Below, in pieces: positions 23,841-33,410 of a DNA stretch of 64,000 bases (position 1 is its first letter; each line of letters starts with the position of its first letter). A model generated the notes under the pieces. The model was given only the letters and a program-made list of their open reading frames with translations, did no database searches and was not told the origin of the DNA. This DNA is from Baekduia alba (GTDB lineage: Bacteria; Actinomycetota; Thermoleophilia; Solirubrobacterales; Solirubrobacteraceae): NCBI RefSeq assembly GCF_028416635.1, contig NZ_CP114013.1, positions 2,294,001 to 2,358,000 of the forward strand, read 5' to 3'. Position numbers and translations under genes: made by a program.

Positions 23841-26414
23841 TCAGCGCTTGACCGTGAACGTCCTGGTCACCGGCTTGCCGCCCTTGGGCGTCGCGACGAG
23901 CCGGTAGGCGCCCGCGGCGAGCTTCTTGCCGCGCAGCCGGCCGGTCCACTTGGAGGTGTTGGTCCCGGCCCGGTCGGCGTGGGTGAACGTGCCCTTGACC
24001 GCGAGCCAGCGCGTGCAGGCCTTCGGCTTGGCCCGGCCCTTGGCGGCCGCCCGCTTGGGCTTGGCGACGCAGGCCTTGCCCTTGCGCACGCCGGAGGCCT
24101 TGCGCTGCACCGAGAACGTCGTCGTCACCGCGGCGGAGTCGGTCCAGGTGATGGTGGTGGACTTGCCGCGCCGGAACGAGGCGGGCGAGAGCTTCAACCT
24201 GCTCAGCACCGGCTTGGCGGACGGCTTGGTCGGCGGCGGGGTCGTCCCGGGCTTCGTGCCCGGTCCGCCGCCGCCCGCGCTCGGCTTCGCGAACGTCGCG
24301 TCGGGGGTGGACGCCGTCCCGTCCTGGTTGCTGCCGAGCAAGCTGTAGTGGTAGGTCGTGCCCGGCGCGAGGCCGGGCAACGTGAACAGCACCTGCCGGG
24401 CGGGATCGGTGCCGGCCGGCACCTTGAGGTCTCCGGTCCGGGTCCCGTGCGCGGCCGTCGTCCCGTACTCGACGTGGACGGTCGTGTCGCCCCGCCGCGC
24501 GTCGACCGCGCCGACGATCACGCCGTTGGCGGTGGCGTCGGCGCTCAGCCCCGGCGCCGCGACCTCGTAGGCGCCGACGTCGCAGCGCCCGCCCGCCGGC
24601 CGCGGCACGCCGCGCGCGTCGGTCGCCGCGCAGGCCGGCCGGCCGGCGTCGATCCGGTTGATCGCGAAGCTGCCGGGCGTGAGGCCCATGGTCTGCGTCG
24701 GGCCGCCGTTGTCGGCGAGCGGGCGCAGGCCCGGGTCGGTCGCGGTCGCGCTGGGGCACGGCGACGGGCCGGTGACGCCGAAGATGATGTTGTCGGCCGC
24801 GACGACGCTGGGGTCGGCGGCGGACGCGCACTGGTCCGGCGTGTTGGACGCGACGATCGAGCCGACCAGCGCCGGCGTGTACGCCGTCGCCAGGCCGCCG
24901 CCCTCGGCCCGGCCCACGGCACCGGGATGGACCACGCCGTCGGCCCCGTTCGGCGTGCCGCTGCCGCCGGTGAAGGCGATCCCGCCGCCGTGGGCCCCGA
25001 CGGTCGTCGCGACGGTGTTGGCGACGAGCGTGGAGCTGCGCACCGACAGGCTCGTGTGCAGGATCGCCCCGATGCCGGCACCCGCGCCGGCGTCGCCGCC
25101 GGACCCGCTGTACAGGTCGCCGCCCGCGCCGCCCGCGTGGGCGCCGCCGACGCCGCCGAAGCCGCTGATCCCGTCCGCGCCGTCGCGCCCGCCGCCGGTC
25201 GCGTTCTGCGTGACCGTGGCGTCGGTGACGACCGCCTTGGCCTGGCTGACGTCCGAGAAGCCGAGGCCGAGGCCGCCGCCGTGGCCGCCGCCTCCGCCGC
25301 GGCCACCCACGGCGAGGCCGCCCGCACCGCCCTTCGCCGTGCCCGAGCCGTTGCCGCCGCTGCCCGCGAACGCCGCGCCGCTCGCGCCACCGGAGCCGGT
25401 GCGGTTGCGCAGGACGAGGCTGCGGTCCAAGGTCAGGTCGCCGGCGTCGAGCACGGCGATCCCGCCGCCGCCTCCGCCGTCGCCGCCGCGACCTCCGGAG
25501 CTGAAGCCGCCGTCGCCGGCGGCGGCGCCCGAGGAGGCGCCCAGGCCGCCCGCGCTGTGGGCGATCGCGCCCGCGCCGCCGGCGCCGGTGGCGTTGTCGA
25601 CTACGGTGGTGTCGGCGATCGTCGCGGCGGCGTCGCTGGCCACCCCGCCGCCCGCGCCGCCGCGCCCGCCCTCGCCGGCGATCGCGTCGAAGCCGTCGAG
25701 CCCGTCGTTCTGGCCGGTGGCGTTCGCGTCGGCGCCGGCGCCGCCGGCACCGGTGGCGTTGCCGGCGATCCGGCTCGCGAGGATCGTCAGCGCGCCGGTG
25801 GAGAGGACCCCGCCGCCGTCGCCGCCGTGCCCGCCGCGGGCGCCGCCGAGGCGCCCGGCGATGATGAGGGTCGAGCCGAGGCCGTTGCCACCGCCCTGGG
25901 TCGCGTTGCCGGTGACGGTCACGCGGCGCAGCGTCAACGCCCCGGCGCTGCGGATCCCGCCGCCGCCTTCGCCGTCGGCGCCGGCGACCGCCGCGTCGGC
26001 CCCGGCCGGCGCCAGGCCGTCGGTGACGGTGATGTCCTCGAGCGTCGCCCGCGCGCCGGCCTGGACGTCGAAGGCGCGGTCCAGGTGGTTGGCGTCGACC
26101 GTCGCGCCGGCGCCGCGGATCGTGAGCGTGCCGGTGAGGTCGAGGTCGCCGGTCGCGCCGCCGTCCTCGCGCGCGCCGGCGCGGGTGAGCGTGACCTTCG
26201 GGACCGCGATCGTCACGACGTCGTTGCCGGTCCCCGCCGCGCAGCCGCCGACCGGCGAGGTCGTCGTCACCGCCTGGACGGCCTCGCGCAGCGTGCAGCG
26301 GCCGTCGTTGGCGAGGACGTCGGTGCCGTCGTCGACCGTGATCGACGCGGCGTGGGCGCCGGCGGGCGCGAGCGCGAGCAGCGCCAGCGCGAGGGCGAGG
26401 GAGGTGCGCGGCAT
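23841..26414 (-). CDS. Large secreted parallel beta-helix protein (CSLREA-type)
   Basis: 857 residues with a signal peptide (LLALAPAGAHA). The mature N-terminus has a CTLREAVQA motif, the CSLREA-type start of many bacterial surface proteins. It continues with about 500 residues of Gly/Ala-rich right-handed beta-helix repeats (GGGI.S.GALTL...VTGNAT patterns) and a helix-closing region RPACAATDARGVPRPAGGRCDVGAYE. A fibronectin-like domain (LAPGTTYHYSLLGSNQ) and a Lys-rich C-terminal Ig-like domain follow. No catalytic residues are apparent, so an adhesive or surface-layer role is likely. It is divergent from pntAA. Confidence 0.8.
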   Translation of the reverse strand: MPRTSLALALALLALAPAGAHAASITVDDGTDVLANDGRCTLREAVQAVTTTSPVGGCAAGTGNDVVTIAVPKVTLTRAGAREDGGATGDLDLTGTLTIRGAGATVDANHLDRAFDVQAGARATLEDITVTDGLAPAGADAAVAGADGEGGGGIRSAGALTLRRVTVTGNATQGGGNGLGSTLIIAGRLGGARGGHGGDGGGVLSTGALTILASRIAGNATGAGGAGADANATGQNDGLDGFDAIAGEGGRGGAGGGVASDAAATIADTTVVDNATGAGGAGAIAHSAGGLGASSGAAAGDGGFSSGGRGGDGGGGGGIAVLDAGDLTLDRSLVLRNRTGSGGASGAAFAGSGGNGSGTAKGGAGGLAVGGRGGGGGHGGGLGLGFSDVSQAKAVVTDATVTQNATGGGRDGADGISGFGGVGGAHAGGAGGDLYSGSGGDAGAGAGIGAILHTSLSVRSSTLVANTVATTVGAHGGGIAFTGGSGTPNGADGVVHPGAVGRAEGGGLATAYTPALVGSIVASNTPDQCASAADPSVVAADNIIFGVTGPSPCPSATATDPGLRPLADNGGPTQTMGLTPGSFAINRIDAGRPACAATDARGVPRPAGGRCDVGAYEVAAPGLSADATANGVIVGAVDARRGDTTVHVEYGTTAAHGTRTGDLKVPAGTDPARQVLFTLPGLAPGTTYHYSLLGSNQDGTASTPDATFAKPSAGGGGPGTKPGTTPPPTKPSAKPVLSRLKLSPASFRRGKSTTITWTDSAAVTTTFSVQRKASGVRKGKACVAKPKRAAAKGRAKPKACTRWLAVKGTFTHADRAGTNTSKWTGRLRGKKLAAGAYRLVATPKGGKPVTRTFTVKR

Positions 26415-26511
26415 GGGTGGACGCTACGGCGCGCCGTGCGCACGCGTCCATGGCCGCCGGTATAGGCATGTGCGATCTGGCGCATGACACCGCGCAGCGA
26501 ACGCCTGCTCG

Positions 26512-26517
26512 TATAGG
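26512..26517 (+). promoter_or_regulatory. -10 element for pntAA
   Basis: TATAGG (within TATAGGGT) 13 bp before the ATG at 26531. Transcription would start about 7 nt before the ATG, giving a near-leaderless mRNA, which agrees with the lack of any Shine-Dalgarno. A second TATAGG at 26461-26466 could be an alternative promoter. No clear -35 is seen. Confidence 0.4.
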
Positions 26518-26530
26518 GTCCGCGCCTCTT

Positions 26531-27616
26531 ATGAGGATCGGCGTTCCGAAGGAAACGGCCGAGGGCGAGCGGCGAGTCGCGCTCGTGCCCGAGGTCGTCA
26601 AAAAGCTCGTCGGCAAGGGTCACGAGGTCGTCGTGGAAGGCGGCGCGGGTGAGGCCGCGCTCGTTCCGGACGCCCTCTTCGCCGACGCCGGCGCCACGAT
26701 CGGCGACCCCTGGGGCGCCGAGGTGGTCGTCAAGGTGGCGCCGCCCACGGCCGAGGAGCTGTCGCACCTCGGCGGCGGCAAGACGCTGATCGGGTTCCTC
26801 AACCCGCGCGGCAACCCGGATGGGTTGCTGGCGGTGGCCCAGACCGGTGTCACCGCGTTCGCGATGGAGGCGATCCCGCGGATCTCGCGCGCGCAGTCGA
26901 TGGACGCTTTGTCGTCGCAGTCCAACGTCGCGGGCTACAAGTCCGCGCTGCTGGGCGCCGACCACGCCACGCGCTTCTATCCCATGTTGATGACGGCGGC
27001 GGGCACGATCCCGCCGGCCAAGGTGTTGGTGTTGGGGATCGGCGTCGCGGGCCTGCAGGCGCTGGCCACCGCGCGGCGGTTGGGCGCGCAGACGACGGGC
27101 TATGACGTGCGTCCGGAGACGGCCGAGCAGGTCGAGTCGCTGGGCGCGAAGTGGCTGGACCTCGGCATCGAGGCCGCCGGCGAGGGCGGTTACGCGCGCG
27201 AGCTGACCGAGGAGGAGCGCGCTCAGCAGCAGCAGGCGCTGACCGACGCGATCAAGGGCTTTGACGTCGTCATCACGACCGCGTTGGTTCCGGGCCGGCC
27301 CGCGCCGCGCCTGGTCACGGCCGAGGCCGTGGAGGGCATGAAGCCGGGCAGCGTGATCGTCGACCTGGCCGGCGAGACCGGCGGCAACTGCGAGCTGACC
27401 GAGCCCGGCCAGACCGTCGTCAAGCACAACGTCACCATCGTCTCGCCGCTGAACCTCGCGGCGACCATGCCCGAGCACGCCAGCGCGCTGTATGCGCGCA
27501 ACCTGCAGGCGCTCATCGAGCTGCTCGCCGACGACGAGACCGGGGCCTACGCACCGGACTTCGAAGACGAGATCGTCACCGGCGCCTGCGTGATCAAGGA
27601 CGGGGAGGTCCTGTAG
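26531..27616 (+). CDS. pntAA: NAD(P) transhydrogenase subunit alpha part 1
   Basis: 361 residues. The N-terminus MRIGVPKETAEGERRVALVP and the Rossmann motif VLGIGVAGLQA, with GYDVRPETAEQVESLGA after it, are those of the NAD(H)-binding domain I of proton-translocating transhydrogenase. Alanine dehydrogenase shares this fold, but the following pntAB and pntB genes decide the assignment. The start at 26531 is chosen over earlier in-frame starts because homology begins there. The enzyme links hydride transfer between NADH and NADP+ to proton movement. Confidence 0.95.
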   Translation: MRIGVPKETAEGERRVALVPEVVKKLVGKGHEVVVEGGAGEAALVPDALFADAGATIGDPWGAEVVVKVAPPTAEELSHLGGGKTLIGFLNPRGNPDGLLAVAQTGVTAFAMEAIPRISRAQSMDALSSQSNVAGYKSALLGADHATRFYPMLMTAAGTIPPAKVLVLGIGVAGLQALATARRLGAQTTGYDVRPETAEQVESLGAKWLDLGIEAAGEGGYARELTEEERAQQQQALTDAIKGFDVVITTALVPGRPAPRLVTAEAVEGMKPGSVIVDLAGETGGNCELTEPGQTVVKHNVTIVSPLNLAATMPEHASALYARNLQALIELLADDETGAYAPDFEDEIVTGACVIKDGEVL

Positions 27617-27618
27617 CC

Positions 27619-27936
27619 ATGCTGGTCACCAACCTGGCGATCCTCGTGCTGGCCGGCTTCGTCGGCTATGCGGTGATCTCGAAGGTCCCCAACACGCTGC
27701 ACACGCCGCTGATGTCGGGCACGAACGCCATTCACGGCATCGTGATCCTCGGCGGCATCCTGATCCTGGTCAACGGCGCGGCGGACGGCTTCCTGAACAA
27801 GCTGCTGCTGGTCATCGCCGTGGTGTTCGGAACGATCAACGTCGTCGGCGGCTTCCTGGTCACCGACCGGATGCTCGAGATGTTCAAGCAGAAGCCAAAG
27901 GACCTCGTCGAGGCCGACCCGGAGACCAAGGCGTGA
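27619..27936 (+). CDS. pntAB: NAD(P) transhydrogenase subunit alpha part 2
   Basis: 105 residues, almost all in three membrane helices, with the conserved segment VPNTLHTPLMSGTNAIHGIVILGG. It supplies part of the proton channel (domain II). It starts 2 bp after the pntAA stop and overlaps pntB by GTGA. Confidence 0.95.
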   Translation: MLVTNLAILVLAGFVGYAVISKVPNTLHTPLMSGTNAIHGIVILGGILILVNGAADGFLNKLLLVIAVVFGTINVVGGFLVTDRMLEMFKQKPKDLVEADPETKA

Positions 27937-29348
27937 TCACGGCGAGCTTCATCACCTCCGCGAACTTCCGCGACGTCCTCTACATCGTCTCGTTCAGCCT
28001 GTTCATCTATGGGTTGAGCGGGCTGACGGGGCCGAAGACCGCGGTGCGCGGCAACCGCATCGCGGCCGTCGGCATGGCCGTTGCCATCGTCGCGACGCTG
28101 CTCGTCCCGGACGTCAACAACATCGTGTTGATCATCCTCGGCGTGGCGATCGGGACCGCGATCGGCGTGCCGGCGGCCCGGCAGGTCAAGATGACCCAGA
28201 TGCCGCAGATGGTCGCGCTGTTCAACGGCGTGGGCGGCGGCGCGGTCGCGTTGATCGCGTGGGTCGAGTTCCGCGAGACCGGCGGCTTTGCGTTCGTGCC
28301 GACCTACGTGGCGATCTTCAGCTGCTTTGCGGCGATCGTCGGGTCCGTTTCGTTCTGGGGCTCGAACATCGCCTTCGCCAAGCTGCAGGAGCTGATCAGC
28401 GGCAAGCCGATCAGCCCGTTCGGCTCGGCCCAGACGCTGGTCAACGGCGCGCTGCTGCTGGTCGCCGTCGCGTGCGGCGTGGCGATCGTCGCCGGCTCGC
28501 ACTCCGAAGGCCTCATCATCGTCCTGCTGATCGCCGCGGCGCTGGTCGGCAACTTCCTCGTGCTGCCGATCGGTGGCGCGGACATGCCGGTGGTCATCTC
28601 GACGCTGAACGCGTTCACCGGCCTGAGCGCCGCCGCGACCGGCGTCGCGCTCAACAACACGTCGTTGATCGTCGCGGGCATGATCGTCGGCGCCTCGGGC
28701 ACGCTGCTCACGCAGCAGATGGCCATCGCGATGAACCGCACGATCACCTCGGTGCTGCTCGGCGGCTTCGGCGGCGAGGTCACCGCGGTGGCCGGCCCCG
28801 GCGACGGCTCGGGCGGGACGGTGCGCTCGACGAGCGCCGCGGACGTCGCGATCCAGATGGCCTATGCGCGCCTGGTCGTGGTCGTCCCCGGCTACGGCAT
28901 GGCGGTGTCCCAGGCCCAGCACGCCGTCCGCGAGATGGCCAAGCTGCTGGAGGCCAAGGGCGTTGAGGTCAAGTACGCCATCCACCCGGTCGCCGGTCGC
29001 ATGCCCGGGCACATGAACGTGCTGCTGGCCGAGGCCGACGTGCCCTACGACCAGCTCAAGGAGATGGACGACATCAACGGCGAGTTCGGCCGCACCGACG
29101 TCTCCCTGGTCATCGGCGCCAACGACGTGACCAACCCCGACGCGCGCAACAAGCCCGACAGCCCGATCTACGGCATGCCGATCCTCAACGTCGACGAGTC
29201 GGCCAGCGTCATCGTCCTGAAGCGCTCCATGAGCTCCGGGTACGCGGGCATCGACAACCCGCTGTTCGTCAACCCCAAGACGAGCATGCTGTTCGGCGAC
29301 GCCAAGGGCTCGGTCGCCGACATCTCCGAAGAGCTGAAGATCCTGTAG
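27933..29348 (+). CDS. pntB: NAD(P) transhydrogenase subunit beta
   Basis: 471 residues from a GTG overlapping pntAB. The N-terminal 260 residues form the remaining membrane helices. The C-terminal NADP(H)-binding domain III shows VPGYGMAVSQAQHAVREMA, HPVAGRMPGHMNVLLAEADVPYD, IGANDVTNPDA and SSGYAGIDNPLF. Both NADP loop motifs look intact. The hairpin at 29358 follows closely. Confidence 0.96.
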   Translation: MITASFITSANFRDVLYIVSFSLFIYGLSGLTGPKTAVRGNRIAAVGMAVAIVATLLVPDVNNIVLIILGVAIGTAIGVPAARQVKMTQMPQMVALFNGVGGGAVALIAWVEFRETGGFAFVPTYVAIFSCFAAIVGSVSFWGSNIAFAKLQELISGKPISPFGSAQTLVNGALLLVAVACGVAIVAGSHSEGLIIVLLIAAALVGNFLVLPIGGADMPVVISTLNAFTGLSAAATGVALNNTSLIVAGMIVGASGTLLTQQMAIAMNRTITSVLLGGFGGEVTAVAGPGDGSGGTVRSTSAADVAIQMAYARLVVVVPGYGMAVSQAQHAVREMAKLLEAKGVEVKYAIHPVAGRMPGHMNVLLAEADVPYDQLKEMDDINGEFGRTDVSLVIGANDVTNPDARNKPDSPIYGMPILNVDESASVIVLKRSMSSGYAGIDNPLFVNPKTSMLFGDAKGSVADISEELKIL

Positions 29349-29357
29349 GCCGCTGCC

Positions 29358-29384
29358 GGTCCGGCGCCGTCGTGGCGCCGGACC
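29358..29384 (+). terminator. Hairpin terminator after pntB
   Basis: A perfect 11-bp stem, GGTCCGGCGCC / GGCGCCGGACC, with a 5-nt loop, starting 9 bp after the pntB stop. The following CCCTTCC is a weak T tract, as is common in high-GC actinobacteria. Confidence 0.65.
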
Positions 29385-29423
29385 CCTTCCGGTCCGCGCG
29401 GCTTGGGGGTAGCCTCAACGGTT

Positions 29424-29804
29424 GTGAGCGCGCTGCCGCTCGAGATCAAGGCCGTCGTCGCCATCGCGCTGGTCCTCTCGGTCGCCCGGGCCTTCCTGGG
29501 GGTGCCCGCTCGGCGCGCCCACGACCGGCTCGCGCGCACGCTCGTCGGCCTCTCGATCTGCCTCTACGTTCTCGCGGGCGAGGCGCTGCTGGAAAACCAG
29601 GACGGCATGGCCGCCGCGTTCGTCATCTGCGGCGTCGAAGCGCTGTGCCTCGCCGCGTGGGTCGCGCGCCGCCGCGACGACGATGACGGCTGGGACGACG
29701 ACGGTGGCGGCGGAGGCGACGGGCCCGACGACGACGGCCCGATCGACTGGGACGCGTTCGACCGCGCCCGCGACGGCTGGCGCCCGCGCGAGCCGGTCGC
29801 CTAG
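29424..29804 (+). CDS. Small membrane protein with acidic Asp/Gly tail
   Basis: 126 residues from GTG 29424. Two to three hydrophobic helices (about residues 8-25, 45-60 and 68-85) are followed by RRR and a very acidic tail rich in Asp and Gly, ending WDAFDRARDGWRPREP. The positive-inside rule would put the tail in the cytoplasm. No family is recognised. It stands alone after the transhydrogenase operon. Confidence 0.65.
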   Translation: MSALPLEIKAVVAIALVLSVARAFLGVPARRAHDRLARTLVGLSICLYVLAGEALLENQDGMAAAFVICGVEALCLAAWVARRRDDDDGWDDDGGGGGDGPDDDGPIDWDAFDRARDGWRPREPVA

Positions 29805-29967
29805 AAGGGGCATTCCGCGGGTCCGCTGCGGCCGCTCGACGGCCTCGTGGAGTAACCCATCCAGCACAGCGGCGGGGAGGGCGCGGCAGCGCGTCCACGT
29901 CGCTCACGAGGCCACGGCGTCGTGACCGGACTCCGGGATCGGCGCGTCGCGGCCGATCACCCAGACG

Positions 29968-31113
29968 ATGAGCACTCCGAGCGCCCGCGGCGGGGATCGG
30001 CTCGCCGCGCTGGACGGTCTGCGCGGCGTCGCGGCGACGATCGTGCTCGTCTACCACGTGGTGCTCGCCAGCGTGGCCGTCCTCGGGACGGCGACCGCGG
30101 CCGGCGCGCAGCCGGCGGGCGCCGCGTGGCGTGCCGTCAGCGCCACCCCGCTCGCGATCGCCTGGGCCGGGCCGGAGCTCGTGACCGTCTTCTTCGTGCT
30201 CAGCGCGTTCGTCCTGACGCGCGCCGCGCTGCGCGCCGGACCGGCGTGGCGCGCGGCGCCGTACTACGCCGGTCGGCTGCTGCGCCTCTACGTCCCGGTG
30301 TGGGCCGCGGTCGCCTTCGCCACGCTGCTCGCGCTGCTCGTCGCGCGGCCGGCGGGGGCGAGCGCGGGCAACCTGTGGCTCGAGCCCTTCGGGCACGCCG
30401 TGACCGGCGCGGGGATCCTCGAGAGCCTGACGCTGTCGAGCCCGAACCCCGCGGTCGCGATCGACGCCGCCCTGTGGTCGCTGCACTGGGAGGTGCTGTT
30501 CTCGCTCGCGATGCCGCTGGTCGTGCTCGCCGCGCCCGTGCTCGCACGGCGCTGGTGGCTGCTGGCCGCCGGCGCGGTGATCGTGGTCGGCGCGGCGTCG
30601 ATGCCCGGGGCCGTCACGTTCCTGGCCCCGTTCGCGATCGGCGTCGTGCTCGCGCTGCGCGAGGACGACCTCCTGGCCGCCGCCGGCCGGCGCGCCACCG
30701 CGCTGCTGGCGCCGGCGGCGATCGTCCTGCTCACCGCCGACCGCTGGGTCCCGGGCGCGACGCACGACGCGGGCCGCGGCGGCGCGCTCGTCCTGGTCGG
30801 CGCCGCCCTCGCCGTGCTCGCGCCGCTGCTGCACGCGCCCACCGCCGGGCTGCTGACCCGCCGTGCGCCGCAGTGGCTGGGCCGGCGCTCGTTCAGCCTC
30901 TACCTGATCCACGGGCCGATCGTGGTCACGCTCGCCTTCGCGCTGGACGGCCCGTCGTTCTGGGTGCTGCTCCCGGTCGCGACGACCGCGTCGCTCATCG
31001 CCGCCGCGCTGCTGTATCGCGTCGTGGAGCGGCCGGCGCAGGGCCTCGCCCGGGCCGCGGCCGCGAAGGTCGCCGCCCGGCGCCGCGGGCGCCTGGCGCC
31101 CCAGCCGGTGTAG
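29968..31113 (+). CDS. Membrane acyltransferase (acyltransferase 3/OafA family)
   Basis: 381 residues with about ten membrane helices. The N-terminus LAALDGLRGVAATIVLVYHV carries the DGLRG and catalytic-His region of the family. FVLSAFVLTRAALR, ALWSLHWEVLFSLAMP and SFSLYLIHGPIVV complete it. The family O-acylates surface sugars or lipids. The acceptor is unknown and no glycan genes are adjacent. Confidence 0.88.
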   Translation: MSTPSARGGDRLAALDGLRGVAATIVLVYHVVLASVAVLGTATAAGAQPAGAAWRAVSATPLAIAWAGPELVTVFFVLSAFVLTRAALRAGPAWRAAPYYAGRLLRLYVPVWAAVAFATLLALLVARPAGASAGNLWLEPFGHAVTGAGILESLTLSSPNPAVAIDAALWSLHWEVLFSLAMPLVVLAAPVLARRWWLLAAGAVIVVGAASMPGAVTFLAPFAIGVVLALREDDLLAAAGRRATALLAPAAIVLLTADRWVPGATHDAGRGGALVLVGAALAVLAPLLHAPTAGLLTRRAPQWLGRRSFSLYLIHGPIVVTLAFALDGPSFWVLLPVATTASLIAAALLYRVVERPAQGLARAAAAKVAARRRGRLAPQPV

Positions 31114-31161
31114 GAGAAGAGGACGGCGAGGGCGGCGCCACCACGCGCCGCCCCCGCCAAG

Positions 31162-31216
31162 GCGCGACCCAACTCGGCAGAGGGTCGCGCAGCTTGGTGC
31201 GCCCGTCGCCGGGCGC
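31162..31216. terminator. Pair of hairpins between convergent genes
   Basis: GCGCGACCC / GGGTCGCGC (31162-31190, 11-nt loop) and GCGCCCG / CGGGCGC (31199-31216, 4-nt loop) lie between the converging acyltransferase and MFS genes. Neither has a good T tract. They probably terminate transcription from both sides. Confidence 0.5.
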
Positions 31217-31226
31217 GAAGCCTTTG

Positions 31227-32702
31227 CTACGCCGGGATCGGCGCGGGTTGCGCGTCGCTGCGGTGAGCTTCCTCGACCTGCTCGCGGCTGTCGCGCGAGG
31301 AGATCAGGACCGCCGCAAGAACCGCCGCCAGGGCCGCGAAGCACGCGCCGACGAGGAACGCGGTCTGGAAGCCCTCGGTCAGCGCGACGAGCGGCCCCTT
31401 GCCGCCCTTGGCGACGCTCTCGGTCTGGCTGTTGGCGATCGACGACAGGATCGCCAGGCCCAGCGCGCCGCCGACCTGCTGCGACGTGTTGATGAGCCCG
31501 GACGCCAGCCCGGCCTCGTCGGGCTTGGTTCCCATCACCGCGCCGATGGTCACCGACACGAACGCGAGGCCGAGACCGATCGCCGCCAGCAGCGACGGGA
31601 ACAGCACGTCGCCGAGGTAGGTCCCGCCGGGCGCCGACACCCGCGAGAACCACAGCAGGCCGCCGGTCACGAAGAGCAGGCCCAGGATCAGCGTCGGCTT
31701 GAAGCCGAGCTTGGTCACGAGCTGCGACGCGACACCGGCCGAGATGATGATGAACACCGCCAGCGGCAGGTACGCGAGGCCGGTCTTCAGCGCGCTGTAG
31801 CCCAGCACCTGCTGGAGGTAGAGCGAGATGAAGAAGAACATCGCGAACAGCGACATGCCGATCAGCAGGCCGACGACGTTCGCGCCGCGCAGCGAGCGCA
31901 GGCGGAAGATCGAGAAGGGGACCAGCGGCTGGCGCGAGCGCGACTCGATGGCCACGAACGCCGCGAGCAGCGCGAGCGAGACGGCGCCGAGGCCGAGCGT
32001 CTGCGTCGAGGTCCAGCCGGCGTTGTTGGCGTCGACCAGCGCGTAGACGCCGAGCGCGAGGCCGGAGGTCACCGTGACCGCGCCGGCGACGTCGAAGTGG
32101 CGCGTGGCCTCCGTGTCCCGGCTCTCGGCGAGCAGGCGCGGCGCGATGAACGCGGCGGCCAGGCCGATCGGGACGTTGACGAAGAGGACCCACTCCCAGC
32201 CGGCCCACTCGGTCAGCATGCCGCCGAGCAGGACGCCAGCCGCGCCGCCCGAGCCGGCGACCGCGCCCCAGACGCCCAGCGCCTTGTTGCGCTCGGCGCC
32301 TTCCTTGAAGGTGGTGGTGACGATCGACAGCGCGGCGGGGGAGACCAGCGCGGCGCCGAGGCCCTGGACGGCGCGGGCGATGATCAGCCACCCTTCGCTC
32401 TGCGCGAAGCCGCCGGCCAGCGAGGCCAGCGAGAACAGGATCAGGCCGGCGATGAACAGCCGCCGGCGCCCCAGGAGGTCCGCCAGGCGCCCGCCGAGCA
32501 GCAGGAAGCCGCCGAAGACCAACGTGTAGGCGTTGACCACCCAGGACAGGTTGTCCTGCGAGAAGTCGAGGTCCTTGCCGATCGACGGCAGGGCGACGTT
32601 GACGATCGAGGCGTCCAGCACGACGACGAACTGCGCCGTCGCGAGCAGGGCGAGGGCAAGCCACTTGTTGTCGCGCTTGGACTGGGGAGGGGAGGATGAC
32701 AC
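31227..32702 (-). CDS. MFS drug transporter, DHA2 (EmrB/QacA) family
   Basis: 491 residues with about 14 membrane helices. Motif D1/A elements are LDASIVNVALPSIGKDL and GGRLADLLGRRRLFI. Motif C is seen as GAVAGSGGAAGVLLGGMLTEWAGWEWVLFVNVPIG. It exports drugs or metabolites in exchange for protons. The GTG at 32702 is chosen because AAAGGA lies about 9 nt upstream and homology begins just after; an ATG at 32798 would add a signal-less leader that contains the promoter. It is controlled from the shared intergenic region by the divergent TetR gene. Confidence 0.9.
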   Translation of the reverse strand: MSSSPPQSKRDNKWLALALLATAQFVVVLDASIVNVALPSIGKDLDFSQDNLSWVVNAYTLVFGGFLLLGGRLADLLGRRRLFIAGLILFSLASLAGGFAQSEGWLIIARAVQGLGAALVSPAALSIVTTTFKEGAERNKALGVWGAVAGSGGAAGVLLGGMLTEWAGWEWVLFVNVPIGLAAAFIAPRLLAESRDTEATRHFDVAGAVTVTSGLALGVYALVDANNAGWTSTQTLGLGAVSLALLAAFVAIESRSRQPLVPFSIFRLRSLRGANVVGLLIGMSLFAMFFFISLYLQQVLGYSALKTGLAYLPLAVFIIISAGVASQLVTKLGFKPTLILGLLFVTGGLLWFSRVSAPGGTYLGDVLFPSLLAAIGLGLAFVSVTIGAVMGTKPDEAGLASGLINTSQQVGGALGLAILSSIANSQTESVAKGGKGPLVALTEGFQTAFLVGACFAALAAVLAAVLISSRDSREQVEEAHRSDAQPAPIPA

Positions 32703-32768
32703 GGGGAGCGATCCTTTCGGGATCGTGTCGAGAGCAGGCAGAGAGGGGAGAGCTCTGCTGGTTGACGC

Positions 32769-32798
32769 ACAATATGGAGAAGTGGTTCCGGTTGTCAA
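32769..32798 (-). promoter_or_regulatory. Promoter of the MFS exporter with probable TetR site
   Basis: On the minus strand TTGACA (32798-32793), 18 bp, TATTGT (32774-32769) form a good sigma-70-type promoter. The region is also bounded by a TTGAC/GTCAA inverted pair (32762-32798), a likely binding area for the divergent TetR protein. The exact operator cannot be set by eye. Confidence 0.55.
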
Positions 32799-32823
32799 GC
32801 CACGGCGCTAGAGTCCGGACACG

Positions 32824-33402
32824 ATGAGCTCGACGGAGCCCAAGCCGCTCAGAGCCGACGCGCGCCGCAACCGCGAGCGCATCGTCGACGCGGCGCGCGA
32901 GCTCTTCGCCGAGTGCGGCCACGGCACGCAGATGGACGACGTCGCGCGCCGCGCGCAGGTCGGCGTCGGGACGGTCTACCGCCACTTCCCGACCAAGGCG
33001 GCGCTGATCGGCGAGCTGCTGGCGACGAAGTTCCGCCACCACGCCGACATCGCCAGGCGCCACGCCGACACCGAGGACGGCTGGGCCGCCTTCGAGGGCT
33101 TCCTGCGCGAGGCGTTCTGCTCGATCGCGCAGGACGCCACGCTGCAGCAGCGCGTGACGTGGGTCGACGACTCCGACATCCTGGCGCTCGCCGAGGCCGA
33201 GCGGCACGTCCTCATCGAGGTGGTCGGCGAGCTGATGGCCCGCGCCCACGAGGAGGGCGCGCTGCGCGCGGACTTCACGGTGGCCGACATCCCGGCCGTC
33301 ATGTGCTCGGTCGGGGCGGTGTTCGCCGCGCAGGGGCGGATGCCGATCCGCGCCGACCGCTTCGTCGAGCTGATCATCGACGGGCTGCGCGCGCCCGCCT
33401 AG
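32824..33402 (+). CDS. TetR-family repressor
   Basis: 192 residues. The HTH is RNRERIVDAARELFAECGHGTQMDDVARRAQVGVGTVYRHFPTKAALIGELL, textbook TetR. The helical C-terminal ligand domain has no distinguishing motif. It is divergent from the MFS exporter with 120 bp between starts, so it most likely represses that gene and itself until a drug or metabolite binds. Confidence 0.9.
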   Translation: MSSTEPKPLRADARRNRERIVDAARELFAECGHGTQMDDVARRAQVGVGTVYRHFPTKAALIGELLATKFRHHADIARRHADTEDGWAAFEGFLREAFCSIAQDATLQQRVTWVDDSDILALAEAERHVLIEVVGELMARAHEEGALRADFTVADIPAVMCSVGAVFAAQGRMPIRADRFVELIIDGLRAPA

Positions 33403-33410
33403 CTCCTGAG

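Noticed and set aside
23710..26616. 968-codon minus-strand frame overlapping the beta-helix protein
   Set aside because: The competing frame has the signal peptide, the CTLREA motif and regular repeats; this one is Arg-rich without pattern.
29623..33249. 1208-codon minus-strand open frame
   Set aside because: Covers the acyltransferase, MFS and TetR genes in other frames; no domain is recognisable.
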